Origin: Pseudarthrobacter oxydans
GTDB lineage: Bacteria > Actinomycetota > Actinomycetes > Actinomycetales > Micrococcaceae
Direction of reading: 5' to 3'
Assembly: GCF_030812335.1 (NCBI RefSeq)
Contig: NZ_JAUSSN010000006.1
Coordinates: forward strand, 124,001 to 188,000
Length of the DNA stretch: 64,000 nt
Shown here in pieces: positions 44,625 through 54,545 of this stretch. Under the pieces are notes generated by a model that was not told the DNA's origin, did no database searches, and saw nothing but the letters and a program-made list of their open reading frames with translations. The translations under genes and the position numbers were made by a program. Each line of letters opens with the position of its first letter. Within the stretch, counting starts at the first letter, position 1.

Positions 44625-45551
44625 GTGTCCACACAACAGATCCCCGCCGCGCTGGCCGCGGCGGCCCAGGGTTTCGGCCGCTACCTGGAAGCGGAACGCG
44701 GCCGCTCGGCCCACACGGTGCGCGCCTACCTCTCCGACGTCGGGAGCCTGCTTGAGCACGCGGCGTCCGAAGGGGTGGAAGACCTCGCCGGGCTGGAACT
44801 TGGCACCCTGCGCCGCTGGCTCGGCTCGCAGAGCGAAGCCGGGATGTCCCGCGCCACGCTGGCCCGCCGCTCGGCCACCGCCAGGGCATTCACCGCCTGG
44901 GCCGTCCGCGAGGAACTGATCGAAACTGACCCCGCCCTGCGGCTGAAGGCACCGAAGCGGGAGAAGTCCCTGCCCGGGGTACTGCATCAGCAGCAGGTCC
45001 TCCGGCTGGTCGAGGGCGCGGAATCCGCGGCGGCCGAAGGCGGTCCCGTGCCGCTGCGGGACCGCGCCATGCTGGAGCTGCTGTACGCCACAGGGATCCG
45101 GGTCGGCGAGCTGGCCGGCCTCGACGTGGACGACCTCGATGCCGACCGCAGGACCCTGCGGGTGCTCGGCAAGGGCAACAAGGAACGTACGGTGCCCTAC
45201 GGCGTGCCCGCCGCGCTCGCCGTCGACGACTGGCTGCGCCGGGGCCGGCCCGCCCTCGCCACGGACACCTCCGGCCCGGCACTCTTCCTCGGTGCCCGCG
45301 GCAAACGCGTGGACCAGCGGCAGGTCCGCAGTGTTGTCCACGATCTGTTGGAAGCCCTGGGGGATACCGCGGCCACCGGTCCGCACGCCCTGCGGCACTC
45401 CGCCGCCACCCACCTGCTCGACGGCGGGGCCGATCTCCGGGCGGTGCAGGAAATCCTGGGCCACAGCAGCCTGGCCACCACCCAGATCTACACTCACGTC
45501 TCCGTCGAGAGGCTCCGGCAAAGCTACCAGCAGGCCCATCCCCGGGCTTGA
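44625..45551 (+). CDS. xerC: Tyrosine recombinase XerC
   Basis: A 308-aa XerC-type recombinase from GTG 44625, with AGGGGG close upstream. N-terminal SAM-like core-binding domain ([20 protein letters not shown]); catalytic residues are seen as Arg in [14 protein letters not shown], Lys in [23 protein letters not shown] (H-x-x-R), [15 protein letters not shown] with the nucleophilic Tyr. Length is normal. It probably resolves chromosome dimers with XerD at dif. Position after dprA is typical, so it is a core gene and not the island's integrase. Confidence 0.92.
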   Translation: MSTQQIPAALAAAAQGFGRYLEAERGRSAHTVRAYLSDVGSLLEHAASEGVEDLAGLELGTLRRWLGSQSEAGMSRATLARRSATARAFTAWAVREELIETDPALRLKAPKREKSLPGVLHQQQVLRLVEGAESAAAEGGPVPLRDRAMLELLYATGIRVGELAGLDVDDLDADRRTLRVLGKGNKERTVPYGVPAALAVDDWLRRGRPALATDTSGPALFLGARGKRVDQRQVRSVVHDLLEALGDTAATGPHALRHSAATHLLDGGADLRAVQEILGHSSLATTQIYTHVSVERLRQSYQQAHPRA

Positions 45552-45572
45552 GCCCGGCGCTTCGGGCCGGGC
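45552..45572 (+). terminator. Hairpin after xerC
   Basis: GCCCGGC at 45552-45558 pairs with GCCGGGC at 45566-45572 around a 7-base GC-rich loop, immediately after the xerC stop. Confidence 0.6.
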
Positions 45573-45852
45573 CTGTTCACGGAAATGGCCCCATACGGCA
45601 TGCCGCGCGGCGCGCCGGGGAAGACGCGCCGAATTACACTGGCGTAATGCGGAGGCGTACGGCAGAATAGGAGTCACGCCCGGCAACTTTCAAGTGTCGC
45701 TTGAAGCTCTTGAGCATCAAGTTCCACCCAGGAACCGGGCAATAGCTTAATAGTCTGGCAAGGACCACCCGTCTCACGGCGGACCCGCGCAACAGACAGA
45801 CATCCAGGCAGAGGTCGTTGGGGAAGACGTACCTACAGCTATGGAGGATGGA
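45573..45852. other. Promoter region of the DUF3145 gene
   Basis: About 280 bases without an open gene. A short inverted repeat ATTAC-N6-GTAAT lies near 45,633-45,648. GGAGG at 45843-45847 is the ribosome binding site of the next gene. Confidence 0.4.
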
Positions 45853-46356
45853 ATGTCTGTTGCACTGACCCGCGGTGTGTTGTTCGTTCACTCGGCCCCA
45901 ACTGCCCTGTGCCCCCACGTTGAGTGGGCCATAGGTTCTGTTGTGGACAAGCGGACGGACCTTGAGTGGACTGCTCAGCCAGCTGCGCCCGGAATGTTCC
46001 GGGCCGAGCTGTCGTGGACCGGGAACCCGGGCACGGGGGCTCAATTGGCGTCTGCCCTCCGGGGCTGGGCGCATCTGCGCTACGAGGTCACGGAAGAGCC
46101 CAGCCAGGGCGTGGACGGCGGCCGCTGGTCGCACACACCGGAGCTGGGTATTTTCCATGCCGTCACGGACGTGCACGGCAATATCATGGTCTCCGAGGAC
46201 CGCATCCGTTACGCCTACGAATCCGGCGCCGGCGACCCCTCAGCGGTCTACCATGAGCTCTCCCTGGCCCTCGGCGAGGCCTGGGACGAGGAGCTGGAAC
46301 CCTTCCGGCACGCCGCCGAAGGCGCACCCGTGCGCTGGCTCCACCAGGTCGGCTAG
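45853..46356 (+). CDS. DUF3145 family protein
   Basis: A 167-aa actinobacterial DUF3145 protein. ATG 45853 follows GGAGG and gives the standard N-terminus SVALTRGVLFVHSAPTALC. The conserved tail EPFRHAAEGAPVRWLHQVG is present. Function is unknown; the family is nearly universal in Actinobacteria. It is convergent with fabF and separated from it by a strong bidirectional terminator. The last codons belong to an 18-bp tandem repeat. Confidence 0.9.
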   Translation: MSVALTRGVLFVHSAPTALCPHVEWAIGSVVDKRTDLEWTAQPAAPGMFRAELSWTGNPGTGAQLASALRGWAHLRYEVTEEPSQGVDGGRWSHTPELGIFHAVTDVHGNIMVSEDRIRYAYESGAGDPSAVYHELSLALGEAWDEELEPFRHAAEGAPVRWLHQVG

Positions 46357-46415
46357 AACACACAGGTCGGCCGGAACCGCCAAGTCGGCCGGAACCGCCA
46401 AGTCGGCCGGACCGC
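46345..46415 (+). repeat. 18-bp tandem repeat running out of the DUF3145 3' end
   Basis: Four units at 46345-46362, 46363-46380, 46381-46398 and 46399-46415 (the last 17 bp). The first unit contains the gene's stop codon (CAGGTCGGCTAG...); the later ones have CCGG in place of CTAG. Duplications spread from the gene's end into the intergenic region. Confidence 0.8.
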
Positions 46416-46451
46416 CAGGTCCCCCCGCAAACACACTCCATAGCAGCGCCA

Positions 46452-46502
46452 AACGACAGATGGCGGCAATGTTCACAAGGAACATTGCCGCCATCTGTCG
46501 TT
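46452..46502. terminator. Bidirectional terminator between DUF3145 and fabF
   Basis: A perfect 23-bp inverted repeat (46452-46474 with 46480-46502) around the loop ACAAG, placed between two converging genes. Confidence 0.85.
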
Positions 46503-46524
46503 GGCGTGACGAGGGTGGCGGGAG

Positions 46525-47760
46525 CTAGATGCTCCGCACCGCGATCACGGCGTTGTGGCCGCCGAAGCCGAAGGAGTTGCTCAGCGCCGCGATGCTGCCG
46601 GACGGCAGGTCACGGGCAGTCGTGACGACGTCGAGCGGGATCTCCGGATCCTGGTTCTCGAGGTTGATGGTCACCGGAGCCTTGCGGTCGTAGATGGCCA
46701 TGACGGTCAGCACGGCTTCGACCGCACCGGAGGCGCCCAGCAGGTGCCCCATCTGCGACTTGGTGGCGGAGACTGCGACGCTGTCCAGCTGCTTGCCCAG
46801 GGCGGCCTTGAGGGCCGCGTACTCGGGCTTGTCGCCGACCGGGGTGGAGGTGGCGTGCGCGTTGACGTGCACCACGTCCTCCGGCTGGATCCGGCCGTCG
46901 AACATGGCAGCCTTCAGCGCGCGGGTGGCGCCCAGGCCCTGGGGGTCCGGGGCGGTGATGTGATACGCGTCGGCGGTGACCGAGGTGCCGGCCAGTTCGG
47001 CGTAGATCCGGGCGCCGCGGGCCAGGGCGTGCTCCTCGGCCTCCAGCACCAGGGCGCCGGCGCCTTCGCCCATGACGAAGCCGTCGCGGCCAAGGTCGTA
47101 CGGCCGCGAGGCGTGCTCGGGGTCGTCGTTGCGGCGCGAGAGTGCCTGCATGGAGGCGAACGCGGCGATCGGCATCGGGTGGATGGCGGCTTCGGCTCCG
47201 CCACAGACGACGACGTCGGCCTTGCCGGAGCGGATCAGGTCCAGACCCATGTGAACGGCCTCGGTGCCGGACGCGCAGGCTGAGACGGGGGTGTGGGCGC
47301 CGGCGCGGGCACCCAGGTCAAGGCTTACTGCCGCTGCCGGGCCGTTGGGCATCAGCATGGGCACGGTCATGGGCAGGACGCGGCGGGGGCCCTTTTCGCG
47401 CAGGGTGTCCCAGGCGTCCAGGAGGGTCCAGACGCCGCCGATGCCGGTGGCGAAGGCCACGGCCAGGCGGTCGTGGTCGACCTCGGTGATGCCGGCGTCG
47501 GCCCATGCCTCGCGGGAGGCGACAACCGCGAACTGCGTGGACGGGTCCATGCGCTTGGCTTCGACCCGGCTCAGGACCTCGGTCGCGGCGTTGGAAGCGC
47601 GGGCGGCAAAGTGGACGGGCAGTTCGTACTTGGCCACCCAGTCGTCCTCGAGCGTATGCGCTCCGGAGACGCCCTTCAGCGCGTTTTTCCACATTGTTGG
47701 GACATCGCCGCCGATGGGTGTGGTGGCACCCAGACCGGTAATGACTACTTTGCGTGCCAT
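46525..47760 (-). CDS. fabF: 3-oxoacyl-ACP synthase II (KAS II)
   Basis: A 411-aa condensing enzyme of fatty-acid elongation. ATG 47760 (MARKVVITGLGATTPIGGDV) is the family start. The catalytic Cys is in PVSACASGTEAVHMG; the two His residues are in NAHATSTPVGD and SQMGHLLGASGAVE; the glycine loop is GFGGHNAV. It elongates malonyl-ACP-derived chains in the type II pathway. Last gene of fabD-fabH-acpP-fabF; ends at a strong bidirectional terminator. Confidence 0.97.
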   Translation of the reverse strand: MARKVVITGLGATTPIGGDVPTMWKNALKGVSGAHTLEDDWVAKYELPVHFAARASNAATEVLSRVEAKRMDPSTQFAVVASREAWADAGITEVDHDRLAVAFATGIGGVWTLLDAWDTLREKGPRRVLPMTVPMLMPNGPAAAVSLDLGARAGAHTPVSACASGTEAVHMGLDLIRSGKADVVVCGGAEAAIHPMPIAAFASMQALSRRNDDPEHASRPYDLGRDGFVMGEGAGALVLEAEEHALARGARIYAELAGTSVTADAYHITAPDPQGLGATRALKAAMFDGRIQPEDVVHVNAHATSTPVGDKPEYAALKAALGKQLDSVAVSATKSQMGHLLGASGAVEAVLTVMAIYDRKAPVTINLENQDPEIPLDVVTTARDLPSGSIAALSNSFGFGGHNAVIAVRSI

Positions 47761-47916
47761 GGGATCACTCTCTGTCGGTGCGCCTGCCGTATCCGGGACT
47801 TGGGGAAAGGTTGCCGGGGCCTGCGTTTGAAAAATTCTGGGGTGTTGCACTGGATGGTGCGGCAAAAGGCGCGGTCCGGGGGTGCAGTTGCGCCCCCGGA
47901 CCGGCCGGGGCCGAAA

Positions 47917-48162
47917 TTAGGCCTGCGCGTTGGAGATGAAGCTGACGGCGTCGCCGACGGTCTTGAGGTTCTTGACCTCTTCGTCCGGGATGCGCACGCC
48001 GAACTTCTCTTCGGCGTTGACGACGATCGTCATCATCGAGATGGAGTCGATGTCCAGGTCCTCGGTGAAGGACTTGTCCATTTCGACGGCCTCGGTGGCC
48101 AGGCCGGTCTCTTCGTTGACGATTTCAGCCAGGCCGGCCAGGATCTCTTCGTTGCTAGCCAT
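47917..48162 (-). CDS. acpP: Acyl carrier protein
   Basis: An 81-aa acidic helical ACP. ATG 48162 (MASNEEILAGL) follows AAAGGAG. The phosphopantetheine Ser is in DLDIDSISMM; the surrounding DSL-type motif is slightly altered (DSI), as often in Actinobacteria. Carries the growing chain for FabD, FabH and FabF, whose genes flank it. Confidence 0.97.
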   Translation of the reverse strand: MASNEEILAGLAEIVNEETGLATEAVEMDKSFTEDLDIDSISMMTIVVNAEEKFGVRIPDEEVKNLKTVGDAVSFISNAQA

Positions 48163-48291
48163 GATGGCTCCTTTTCTTGTTGTTGCCGTGGGCTGCCGGT
48201 GTGCCGGGAGCTTCGGGCGGAAATGGTTCAAACCGAGGGTTCGGTTTGCTGTGGGGTTTAAAGCTGGGGAAAGACGGGGGGACAAGGACGC

Positions 48292-49353
48292 CTACGGAAG
48301 CACGATCACTTGGGCACCGAAAACCAGTCCGGCACCAAAGCCGATCTGCAGTGCAAGCCCGCCGCTGAGCTGCGGGTTTTCCTGCAGCAGGCGGTGGGTG
48401 GCAAGGGGGATGGACGCTGCGGAGGTGTTGCCGGCGTCGGCGATGTCCCGCGCGATGATGACGGTCTCCGGCAGTTTCAGCTTCTTGGCCATCTCGTCGA
48501 TGATCCGCATGTTCGCCTGGTGCGGGATGAAGGCGGCGAGGTCACCGGCGCTGATGCCGGCGGCGTCCAGCGCCTGCTGGGCCACCTTGGCCATCTCCCA
48601 GACTGCCCAGCGGAACACCGTCTGCCCGTCCTGGCGCAGGGTCGGCCAGACCGCAGCGTCGGTGACGGCGGCTTCCTCGGCGCTCAGGGCACCGCCCTGC
48701 TTGCCGGCCGTGGCGAGCTCGCGGAGGTCCAGCATGGAGCCGGTCATGCCGATCGCGTCCCACTTGCTGCCGTCCGAGCCCCACACCGACGGGCCGATGC
48801 CCGGGGTGTCGGAGGGGCCGATTACCACGGCACCCGCGCCGTCGCCGAGGAGGAAGGAGATGGTGCGCTCGGTGTTGTCGATGACGTCCGAGAGCTTTTC
48901 CGCGCCGACCACGAGGACGTAGTTGGCCGCGCCGGAGCGGACCAGCGCGTCGGCCTGGGCGATGCCGTAGCAGTATCCGGCGCACGCGGCGGAGATGTCA
49001 AAGGCCGGCGCCGGCGTCGCGCCGAGGCGGTCGGCGAGGCTCGCGGCGGCGGACGGCGTCGCGTAGGGGTGGGTCACGGTGGAGACAATGACGGCGCCAA
49101 GCTGGGAGGCCTCGATGCCGGCCTTTTGCAGCGCCTCGCGGGCAGCGCCCTCGGCCATGTCGATCACACTGATGTCGGCGGGGGCGCGGTGCCGGGTGAT
49201 GATGCCGGTACGCTGGCGGATCCACTCGTCGGAGGAGTCGATCCACTGGCAGACGTCATCGTTGGTGACGATCACGTCGGGCCGGTACGCGCCGACCCCC
49301 ATGATGCGGGTGTTTTCGTGCAGGGGGGCCTGCTTCAACGTGGGTACGCTCAT
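48292..49353 (-). CDS. fabH: 3-oxoacyl-ACP synthase III (KAS III)
   Basis: A 353-aa initiation enzyme. Active Cys in DISAACAGYCYG; His in AAFIPHQANMRIID; Asn in DAGNTSAASIP; the glycine-rich loop in FLLGDGAGAVVIG. It condenses acyl-CoA primers with malonyl-ACP; in this group branched-chain primers are usual. The start overlaps the fabD stop by ATGA at 49350-49353, so the two are translationally coupled. Confidence 0.95.
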   Translation of the reverse strand: MSVPTLKQAPLHENTRIMGVGAYRPDVIVTNDDVCQWIDSSDEWIRQRTGIITRHRAPADISVIDMAEGAAREALQKAGIEASQLGAVIVSTVTHPYATPSAAASLADRLGATPAPAFDISAACAGYCYGIAQADALVRSGAANYVLVVGAEKLSDVIDNTERTISFLLGDGAGAVVIGPSDTPGIGPSVWGSDGSKWDAIGMTGSMLDLRELATAGKQGGALSAEEAAVTDAAVWPTLRQDGQTVFRWAVWEMAKVAQQALDAAGISAGDLAAFIPHQANMRIIDEMAKKLKLPETVIIARDIADAGNTSAASIPLATHRLLQENPQLSGGLALQIGFGAGLVFGAQVIVLP

Positions 49354-50279
49354 GCCTGTCCTTCCAGTTCTGCGAATAGGGCCAGGGCGGCGGACAGGTC
49401 ATCCGGGGTCTTGACGGTTACGGTCTTTACACCCGGCATGCCGCGTTTGGCGAGTCCGGCAAGCGTCCCGGCCGGAGCCAGTTCAATCACGCCGGTCACG
49501 CCGCGCTTCACGAGGGTTTCCATGCAGCGGTCCCAGCGGACCGGGCGGGACACCTGGGCGATTAGGCTCTCGACGGCGGCATCACCACTGGTGACTTCCG
49601 CGCCGTCGAAGTTGGAGAGCAGGGGGACCTGCGGGTTCCGCGGGTGCAGCGTGGGCCGGAGGGCCTGCAGCGCCGCGACGGCGGGGGACATGTGCTGGGT
49701 GTGGAACGCGCCGGCGACCTTCAGCGGAATGACCCGCGCCTTGGCCGGAGGGTTCTCCGCGAGGGCCTTGAGCTGGTCCAGGGTCCCGGCCGCGACGGTC
49801 TGTCCGGCGCCGTTGACGTTGGCTGCCGTGGCACCGCAGGCCTCGATCGCGGCCAGGACCTCGGCCGGGTCGCCGCCGACCACGGCGCTCATGCCGGTCG
49901 GAGTGGCCGCAGCGGCAGCCGCCATGCTGTTGGCGCGTTCGCGGACGAACGTCATCGCTTCGGTTTCAGTGAGTACACCGGCCAAGGCGGAGGCCGTGAT
50001 TTCGCCGACGGAGTGGCCGGCGAGGATGACCGGCAGGGTGCCGAGTTCGACGTCGAACAGGGACCTCGCGGCCACCAGTCCGGCCGCCACGATCAGCGGC
50101 TGCGCAACCGCGGTGTCCTTGATGGTTTCCTCATCGGAGGTTGTTCCGTGGGCGATGAGGTCGATGCCTGCGATCTCGCTGAGGGAGGCCAGGTGGCCTG
50201 CGACGGGAGGCAGTTCCAGCCAGGGGGCGAGAAAACCAGGGGTCTGAGAGCCCTGTCCAGGGCAGACGATTGCAAGCAC
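49350..50279 (-). CDS. fabD: Malonyl-CoA:ACP transacylase
   Basis: A 309-aa transacylase. GTG 50279 (LAIVCPGQGSQTPG) gives the family N-terminus directly. Nucleophilic Ser in ILAGHSVGEITA; His in KVAGAFHTQHM; Arg in VRERANSM. Transfers malonyl from CoA to ACP. First gene of the fab operon; an exact 16-bp palindrome lies in its leader, between it and the regulator gene. Confidence 0.95.
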   Translation of the reverse strand: MLAIVCPGQGSQTPGFLAPWLELPPVAGHLASLSEIAGIDLIAHGTTSDEETIKDTAVAQPLIVAAGLVAARSLFDVELGTLPVILAGHSVGEITASALAGVLTETEAMTFVRERANSMAAAAAATPTGMSAVVGGDPAEVLAAIEACGATAANVNGAGQTVAAGTLDQLKALAENPPAKARVIPLKVAGAFHTQHMSPAVAALQALRPTLHPRNPQVPLLSNFDGAEVTSGDAAVESLIAQVSRPVRWDRCMETLVKRGVTGVIELAPAGTLAGLAKRGMPGVKTVTVKTPDDLSAALALFAELEGQA

Positions 50280-50312
50280 GTATCCAGCTTTCCAAACTAC
50301 GGCGAGATTATC

Positions 50313-50328
50313 GGTGCATTCATGCACC
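50313..50328. promoter_or_regulatory. Candidate operator upstream of fabD
   Basis: GGTGCATTCATGCACC, a perfect palindrome of 7-bp arms with a 2-base centre, about 34 bases before the fabD start and just after the PucR-type regulator gene. Good candidate for the FasR-like binding site; inference. Confidence 0.45.
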
Positions 50329-50366
50329 AAGCTCACAGGGTCACTTTGTAGGAAGTCTACAACTTC

Positions 50367-51611
50367 TCAGGGGCTATTCCGCGAAGGCTGTCGTTCCGTG
50401 GCGGGCTTCGGCGGGGCCGCGAGCCGGCCGACGACGAGGGCCGTCTGGAGCACAAAGGCCTCCCGCGGCAACAGCGGATCCCAGCCTGTGACGTCACAGA
50501 CGCGCTTGAGCCGGTAGCGCACGGTGTTGGCGTGGACAAAGAGTTCGCGGGCCGTGGCCTCGAGTGAATGGCCCAGTTCGAGGTAAGTGCCGAGCGTCTC
50601 CACCAGGCCGTTCGAGGCCGCGAGCAGGGGCCGGTAGATGTTCTTGACGAGGGAGCGCCGGGCAGCATCGTCGCCTGAAATGACACGCTCCGGCAGGAGG
50701 TCATCGGCCGCGACCGGGCGCGGCGCGGCCGGCCAGGCGCGGGCGGCGGTCAGCCCGGCGAACGCGGACTGGGCCGAGCCGCTGGCCTCCAGCAGGGAAC
50801 CGGCTTCGGCGCCGTAGACCACCGGGCCCGGGGCGAAGAGCTCGGCAAGCTTCAGGTAGGCGGTTTCGCGGTCGTGGACCCCGCCGAGGATAAGGATGAG
50901 CCGGTCGCCCTGGATCCCGACGAGGGCGTCTTCGGCGAACCGCCCGGCCGTGCGGCGTAGCTCGCTGACGTAGCTGGCGTTCGGTTCCGACGGCGAATTA
51001 CCGACCATAACGGTGAAGCGCTCCTGCGCCTTCCAGCCCAGGGCGGCAATCCGGGACCGCAGGGCATCGGTGTTTTCGCCACGCAGGATGGCGTCCACAA
51101 TGAGCGCCTCCAGCCGGGTGTCCCACGAACCGCGGGTTTCGGCAGCCCGGGCGTAGACGTCGGCGGCGGCGAACGCCACCTCCCGGGAGTACCGCAGCAC
51201 CGCCTCGCGGAGTGCGCCCTGGTCTGCCTCCGGAGCGATCACGGGCACCTGGTCCTCCACCACCTCCACAACGATCCGGATCAGCTGGAGGGCCTTTTGC
51301 AGGCTGATGGAGCGGGTGAGCTCGGTCGGGGCCGTGCCGAATACGTCGGACAGGATCCACGACGGCGAGCTGGGGCGCTCGTACCAGGTAACGAAGGCGG
51401 CGATGCCGTTCTGGGCCACCATGCCCAGGGCCGAGCGCTCGTCGGAGTTCAGCCGGCTGTACCACGGCAAGGATTTCTCGAGCTGGCGCAGCGTCGTCGT
51501 GGAGAGCTGGCCGACGCTCGCCCGGAGCTTCTTGAGCGTCTCCACCTTCTCCGGAGGCATCCCCCTCGAAGTGGGCTTGCGTTTTGCGGGAGTGGTGATC
51601 GGCTCGGCCAT
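50367..51611 (-). CDS. fasR: PucR-family regulator of the fab operon (FasR-like)
   Basis: A 414-aa regulator from ATG 51611 (MAEPITTPAKRKPTSRG). The C-terminal PucR helix-turn-helix is clear: TYLELGHSLEATARELFVHANTVRYRLKRV. The central part is the GGDEF-like/CdaR domain of these regulators. In Streptomyces coelicolor the PucR-type FasR is encoded next to and activates fabDHPF; the gene order here is the same, so the name follows from synteny. The gene ends about 87 bases before fabD. Confidence 0.85.
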   Translation of the reverse strand: MAEPITTPAKRKPTSRGMPPEKVETLKKLRASVGQLSTTTLRQLEKSLPWYSRLNSDERSALGMVAQNGIAAFVTWYERPSSPSWILSDVFGTAPTELTRSISLQKALQLIRIVVEVVEDQVPVIAPEADQGALREAVLRYSREVAFAAADVYARAAETRGSWDTRLEALIVDAILRGENTDALRSRIAALGWKAQERFTVMVGNSPSEPNASYVSELRRTAGRFAEDALVGIQGDRLILILGGVHDRETAYLKLAELFAPGPVVYGAEAGSLLEASGSAQSAFAGLTAARAWPAAPRPVAADDLLPERVISGDDAARRSLVKNIYRPLLAASNGLVETLGTYLELGHSLEATARELFVHANTVRYRLKRVCDVTGWDPLLPREAFVLQTALVVGRLAAPPKPATERQPSRNSP

Positions 51612-51736
51612 GCATCGAGCATACGGGGCCCGCGGTCCAAGCTCCATTTGTGCAAAGGCTACAAGTCACCTTGTGCTGGATCACAATGCGCCCCTACCGG
51701 CGTCCGGCACCGGAACGGTCCCGAGGATTTAAACGC

Positions 51737-51774
51737 CGACGGCGGCCCCCGCCTTTCGGTGGGGACCGCCGTCG
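51737..51774 (-). terminator. Terminator hairpin after aceE
   Basis: CGACGGCGG (51737-51745) pairs with CCGCCGTCG (51766-51774), with CCCC/GGGG inner pairs, just downstream of the minus-strand aceE stop at 51792. Confidence 0.7.
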
Positions 51775-51791
51775 CATTTGCCGCGATGACT

Positions 51792-54545
51792 CTAGGAGTC
51801 GCCGCCCGCGTTGCCGGTGGTGCCGGCATTGACGTTGTGCAGGCGGTACTTCTCGATCGCCTGGGCCGGAGCCTGGGCATCCACCTCGCCGCGGCGGGCC
51901 AGCATCTGCAACGAACGGACAACCACGGAGTGGATGTCGTTCTTGAAGAAGCGGCGGGCAGCGGCGCGGGTGTCGGAGAAGCCGAAGCCGTCCGCACCGA
52001 GCGAGGCGAACTCGTTCGGCAGGAACTGGCGGATCTGGTCCGGGACGGCCTTCATGTAGTCGGTGACGGCCACGATCGGACCGGTCGCGCCGGCGAGCTG
52101 TTCGGTGACGAACGGGACGCGGGCCGGCTGGCCGGGGTTGAGGAATGCCTCTTCCTCGGCGGCCATGGCGTCGCGGCGCAGCTCGGTCCAGGACGTCACG
52201 GACCAGACGTCGGCGGAGACACCCCAGTCCTCGGCGAGGACCCGCTGGGCTTCGAGGGCCCAGGGGACGGACACACCGGAGGCAAGGATCTGCGTGCGCG
52301 GGCCGTCAATCTTGGCCGGCGCCAGCAGGTAAATGCCCTTGATGATGCCGTCGACGTCGAGTTCCGCCGGTGCCGGCGGCTGGGAGATCGGCTCGTTGTA
52401 GACGGTGATGTAGTACATCACGTTCCGCGACGGGTCGTTGTCCGCCAGGCCGGGACCATACATACGGTTGAGGCCGTCGCGCATGATGACGCCGATCTCA
52501 TAGCCGTAGGCAGGGTCGTACGTGACGACGGCCGGGTTGGTTGCGGCCAGGATGGGCGAGTGCCCGTCCGCGTGCTGCAGGCCCTCGCCGGTCAGGGTGG
52601 TGCGGCCGGCGGTGGCGCCGATGATGAACCCGCGGGTCATCTGGTCCGCGGCGGCCCAGAAGGAATCTCCGGTGCGCTGGAAGCCGAACATCGAGTAGAA
52701 GACGTAGATCGGGATCAGCGGTTCGCCGTGCGTGGAGTAGGACGTGCCCGCGGCGGTGAACGCCGCCACCGAACCGGCCTCGTTAATTCCGGCGTGCACG
52801 ATCTGGCCGGAGATGGACTCCTTGTAGGCCAGGACGAGCTCGCGGTCCACGGACAGGTAGTTCTGGCCGTTCGGGTTGTAGATCTTCGCCGTCGGGAAGA
52901 AGGCGTCCATGCCGAAGGTGCGGGCCTCGTCCGGGATGATCGGAACGATCCGCTGGCCGAATTCCTTGTCCCGCATGAGGTCTTTCAGCAGGCGGACGAA
53001 GGCCATGGTGGTGGCCGCCAGCTGCTTGCCGGAGCCGCGGTTCGCCACTTCATAGACCTTGTCGCCCGGCAGGGTGACGTCGGTGTGCTTGGAGCGGCGT
53101 TCGGGGACGAAGCCGCCGAGGGCGCGGCGGCGTTCCATGAGGTACTGGATCTCGGGGGAGTCCATGCCGGGGTGGTAGTACGGGGGCCGGTAGAGGTCCG
53201 TTTCGAGCTGGTCGTCGGTGATGGGGATGCGCAGGTGGTCGCGGAAGGCCTTCAGGTCCGCGAGGGTGAGCTTCTTCATCTGGTGCGTGGCGTTGCGGCC
53301 CTCGAAGTGGGTGCCCAGGCCGTAGCCCTTGACCGTGTGGGCCAGGATGACGGTGGGTTTGCCCTTGAACTCGGTCGCGGCCTTGTACGCGGCGTAGACC
53401 TTGTTGTAGTCGTGGCCGCCGCGCTTGAGGTTCCAGATCTGGTCGTCCGTGAGGTCCTGGACCATTTCCTTGGTCTGCGGGGTCTGTCCGAAGAAGTGCT
53501 CGCGGACGAACGCGCCGGACTCGGCCTTGTAGGTCTGGTAGTCCCCGTCGACGGTTTCGTTCATGATCTTCACGAGCGAGCCGTCCTCGTCCTTGGCCAG
53601 CAGGTCATCCCATTCCCGGCCCCAGACGACCTTGATGACGTTCCAGCCCGCGCCGCGGAAGAACGCCTCGAGTTCCTGCATGATCTTGCCGTTGCCGCGC
53701 ACCGGGCCGTCGAGGCGCTGGAGGTTGCAGTTGATCACGAAGTTCAGGTTGTCCAGCTTGTCGTTCGCGGCGAGCTGGAGCAGGCCGCGGGACTCGGGCT
53801 CGTCCATTTCCCCGTCACCCAGGAACGCCCAGACCTGCTGGTCCGAGGTGTCCTTGATGCCGCGGTTCTGCAGGTACCGGTTGGACTGGGCCTGGTAGAT
53901 CGCGTTCATCGGCCCGATGCCCATCGAGACCGTGGGGAACTCCCAGAACTCCGGCATCAGCCGCGGGTGCGGGTAGGAGGAGAGCGCATGGCCTTCCTTG
54001 GACTTCTCCTGCCGGAACCCGTCCAGGTCCTCCTCGGAGAGCCGGCCCTCCATGAAGGCCCGGGCGTACATGCCGGGGGAGGCGTGGCCCTGGAAGAAGA
54101 CCTGGTCCCCGCCGCCGGGGTGGTCCTTGCCGCGGAAGAAGTGGTTGAACCCGACCTCGTAGAGCGTCGCGGCCCCGGCATAGGTCGAGATGTGCCCGCC
54201 GACGCCGATATCGGGCCGCTGCGCCCGGTGCACCATGACCGCGGCGTTCCACCGCAGCCAGGCCCGGTACTTCCGCTCGATCTCCTCGTCCCCGGGGAAC
54301 TCCGCTTCCTGGTCCACCGGGATCGTGTTGACGTAGTCCGTGGTCGTGACCATCGGAACACCCACGGACTGCGCGCCGGCCCGCTGGAGCAGGCTGCGCA
54401 TTATGTACTGGGCACGTTCGGTGCCCTGTTCCTGAATCAGTGTGTCCAGGGACTCCAGCCACTCGGCGGTCTCTTCCGGATCACGATCAGGCAGCTGGTT
54501 AGTCAACCCGCTGAGGATATGGGAGGTCTCTTCTCCTGCAGCCAC
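51792..54545 (-). CDS. aceE: Pyruvate dehydrogenase E1 component (homodimeric)
   Basis: A 917-aa homodimeric E1. GTG 54545 ([19 protein letters not shown]) was chosen because AGAGAGG lies six bases upstream and it matches the usual actinobacterial start; the frame is open to 54665. The thiamine-diphosphate motif is [16 protein letters not shown]...[31 protein letters not shown] and the C-terminal transketolase-like domain are present. It oxidatively decarboxylates pyruvate and feeds acetyl-CoA to the fab genes next door. The E2 and E3 genes are not in the window. Confidence 0.95.
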   Translation of the reverse strand: MAAGEETSHILSGLTNQLPDRDPEETAEWLESLDTLIQEQGTERAQYIMRSLLQRAGAQSVGVPMVTTTDYVNTIPVDQEAEFPGDEEIERKYRAWLRWNAAVMVHRAQRPDIGVGGHISTYAGAATLYEVGFNHFFRGKDHPGGGDQVFFQGHASPGMYARAFMEGRLSEEDLDGFRQEKSKEGHALSSYPHPRLMPEFWEFPTVSMGIGPMNAIYQAQSNRYLQNRGIKDTSDQQVWAFLGDGEMDEPESRGLLQLAANDKLDNLNFVINCNLQRLDGPVRGNGKIMQELEAFFRGAGWNVIKVVWGREWDDLLAKDEDGSLVKIMNETVDGDYQTYKAESGAFVREHFFGQTPQTKEMVQDLTDDQIWNLKRGGHDYNKVYAAYKAATEFKGKPTVILAHTVKGYGLGTHFEGRNATHQMKKLTLADLKAFRDHLRIPITDDQLETDLYRPPYYHPGMDSPEIQYLMERRRALGGFVPERRSKHTDVTLPGDKVYEVANRGSGKQLAATTMAFVRLLKDLMRDKEFGQRIVPIIPDEARTFGMDAFFPTAKIYNPNGQNYLSVDRELVLAYKESISGQIVHAGINEAGSVAAFTAAGTSYSTHGEPLIPIYVFYSMFGFQRTGDSFWAAADQMTRGFIIGATAGRTTLTGEGLQHADGHSPILAATNPAVVTYDPAYGYEIGVIMRDGLNRMYGPGLADNDPSRNVMYYITVYNEPISQPPAPAELDVDGIIKGIYLLAPAKIDGPRTQILASGVSVPWALEAQRVLAEDWGVSADVWSVTSWTELRRDAMAAEEEAFLNPGQPARVPFVTEQLAGATGPIVAVTDYMKAVPDQIRQFLPNEFASLGADGFGFSDTRAAARRFFKNDIHSVVVRSLQMLARRGEVDAQAPAQAIEKYRLHNVNAGTTGNAGGDS

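Noticed and set aside
44625..45551. xerC as the island integrase
   Set aside because: It has the length and gene neighbourhood (after dprA) of chromosomal xerC and lies outside the comM junction; the serine integrase at the left end explains the insertion.
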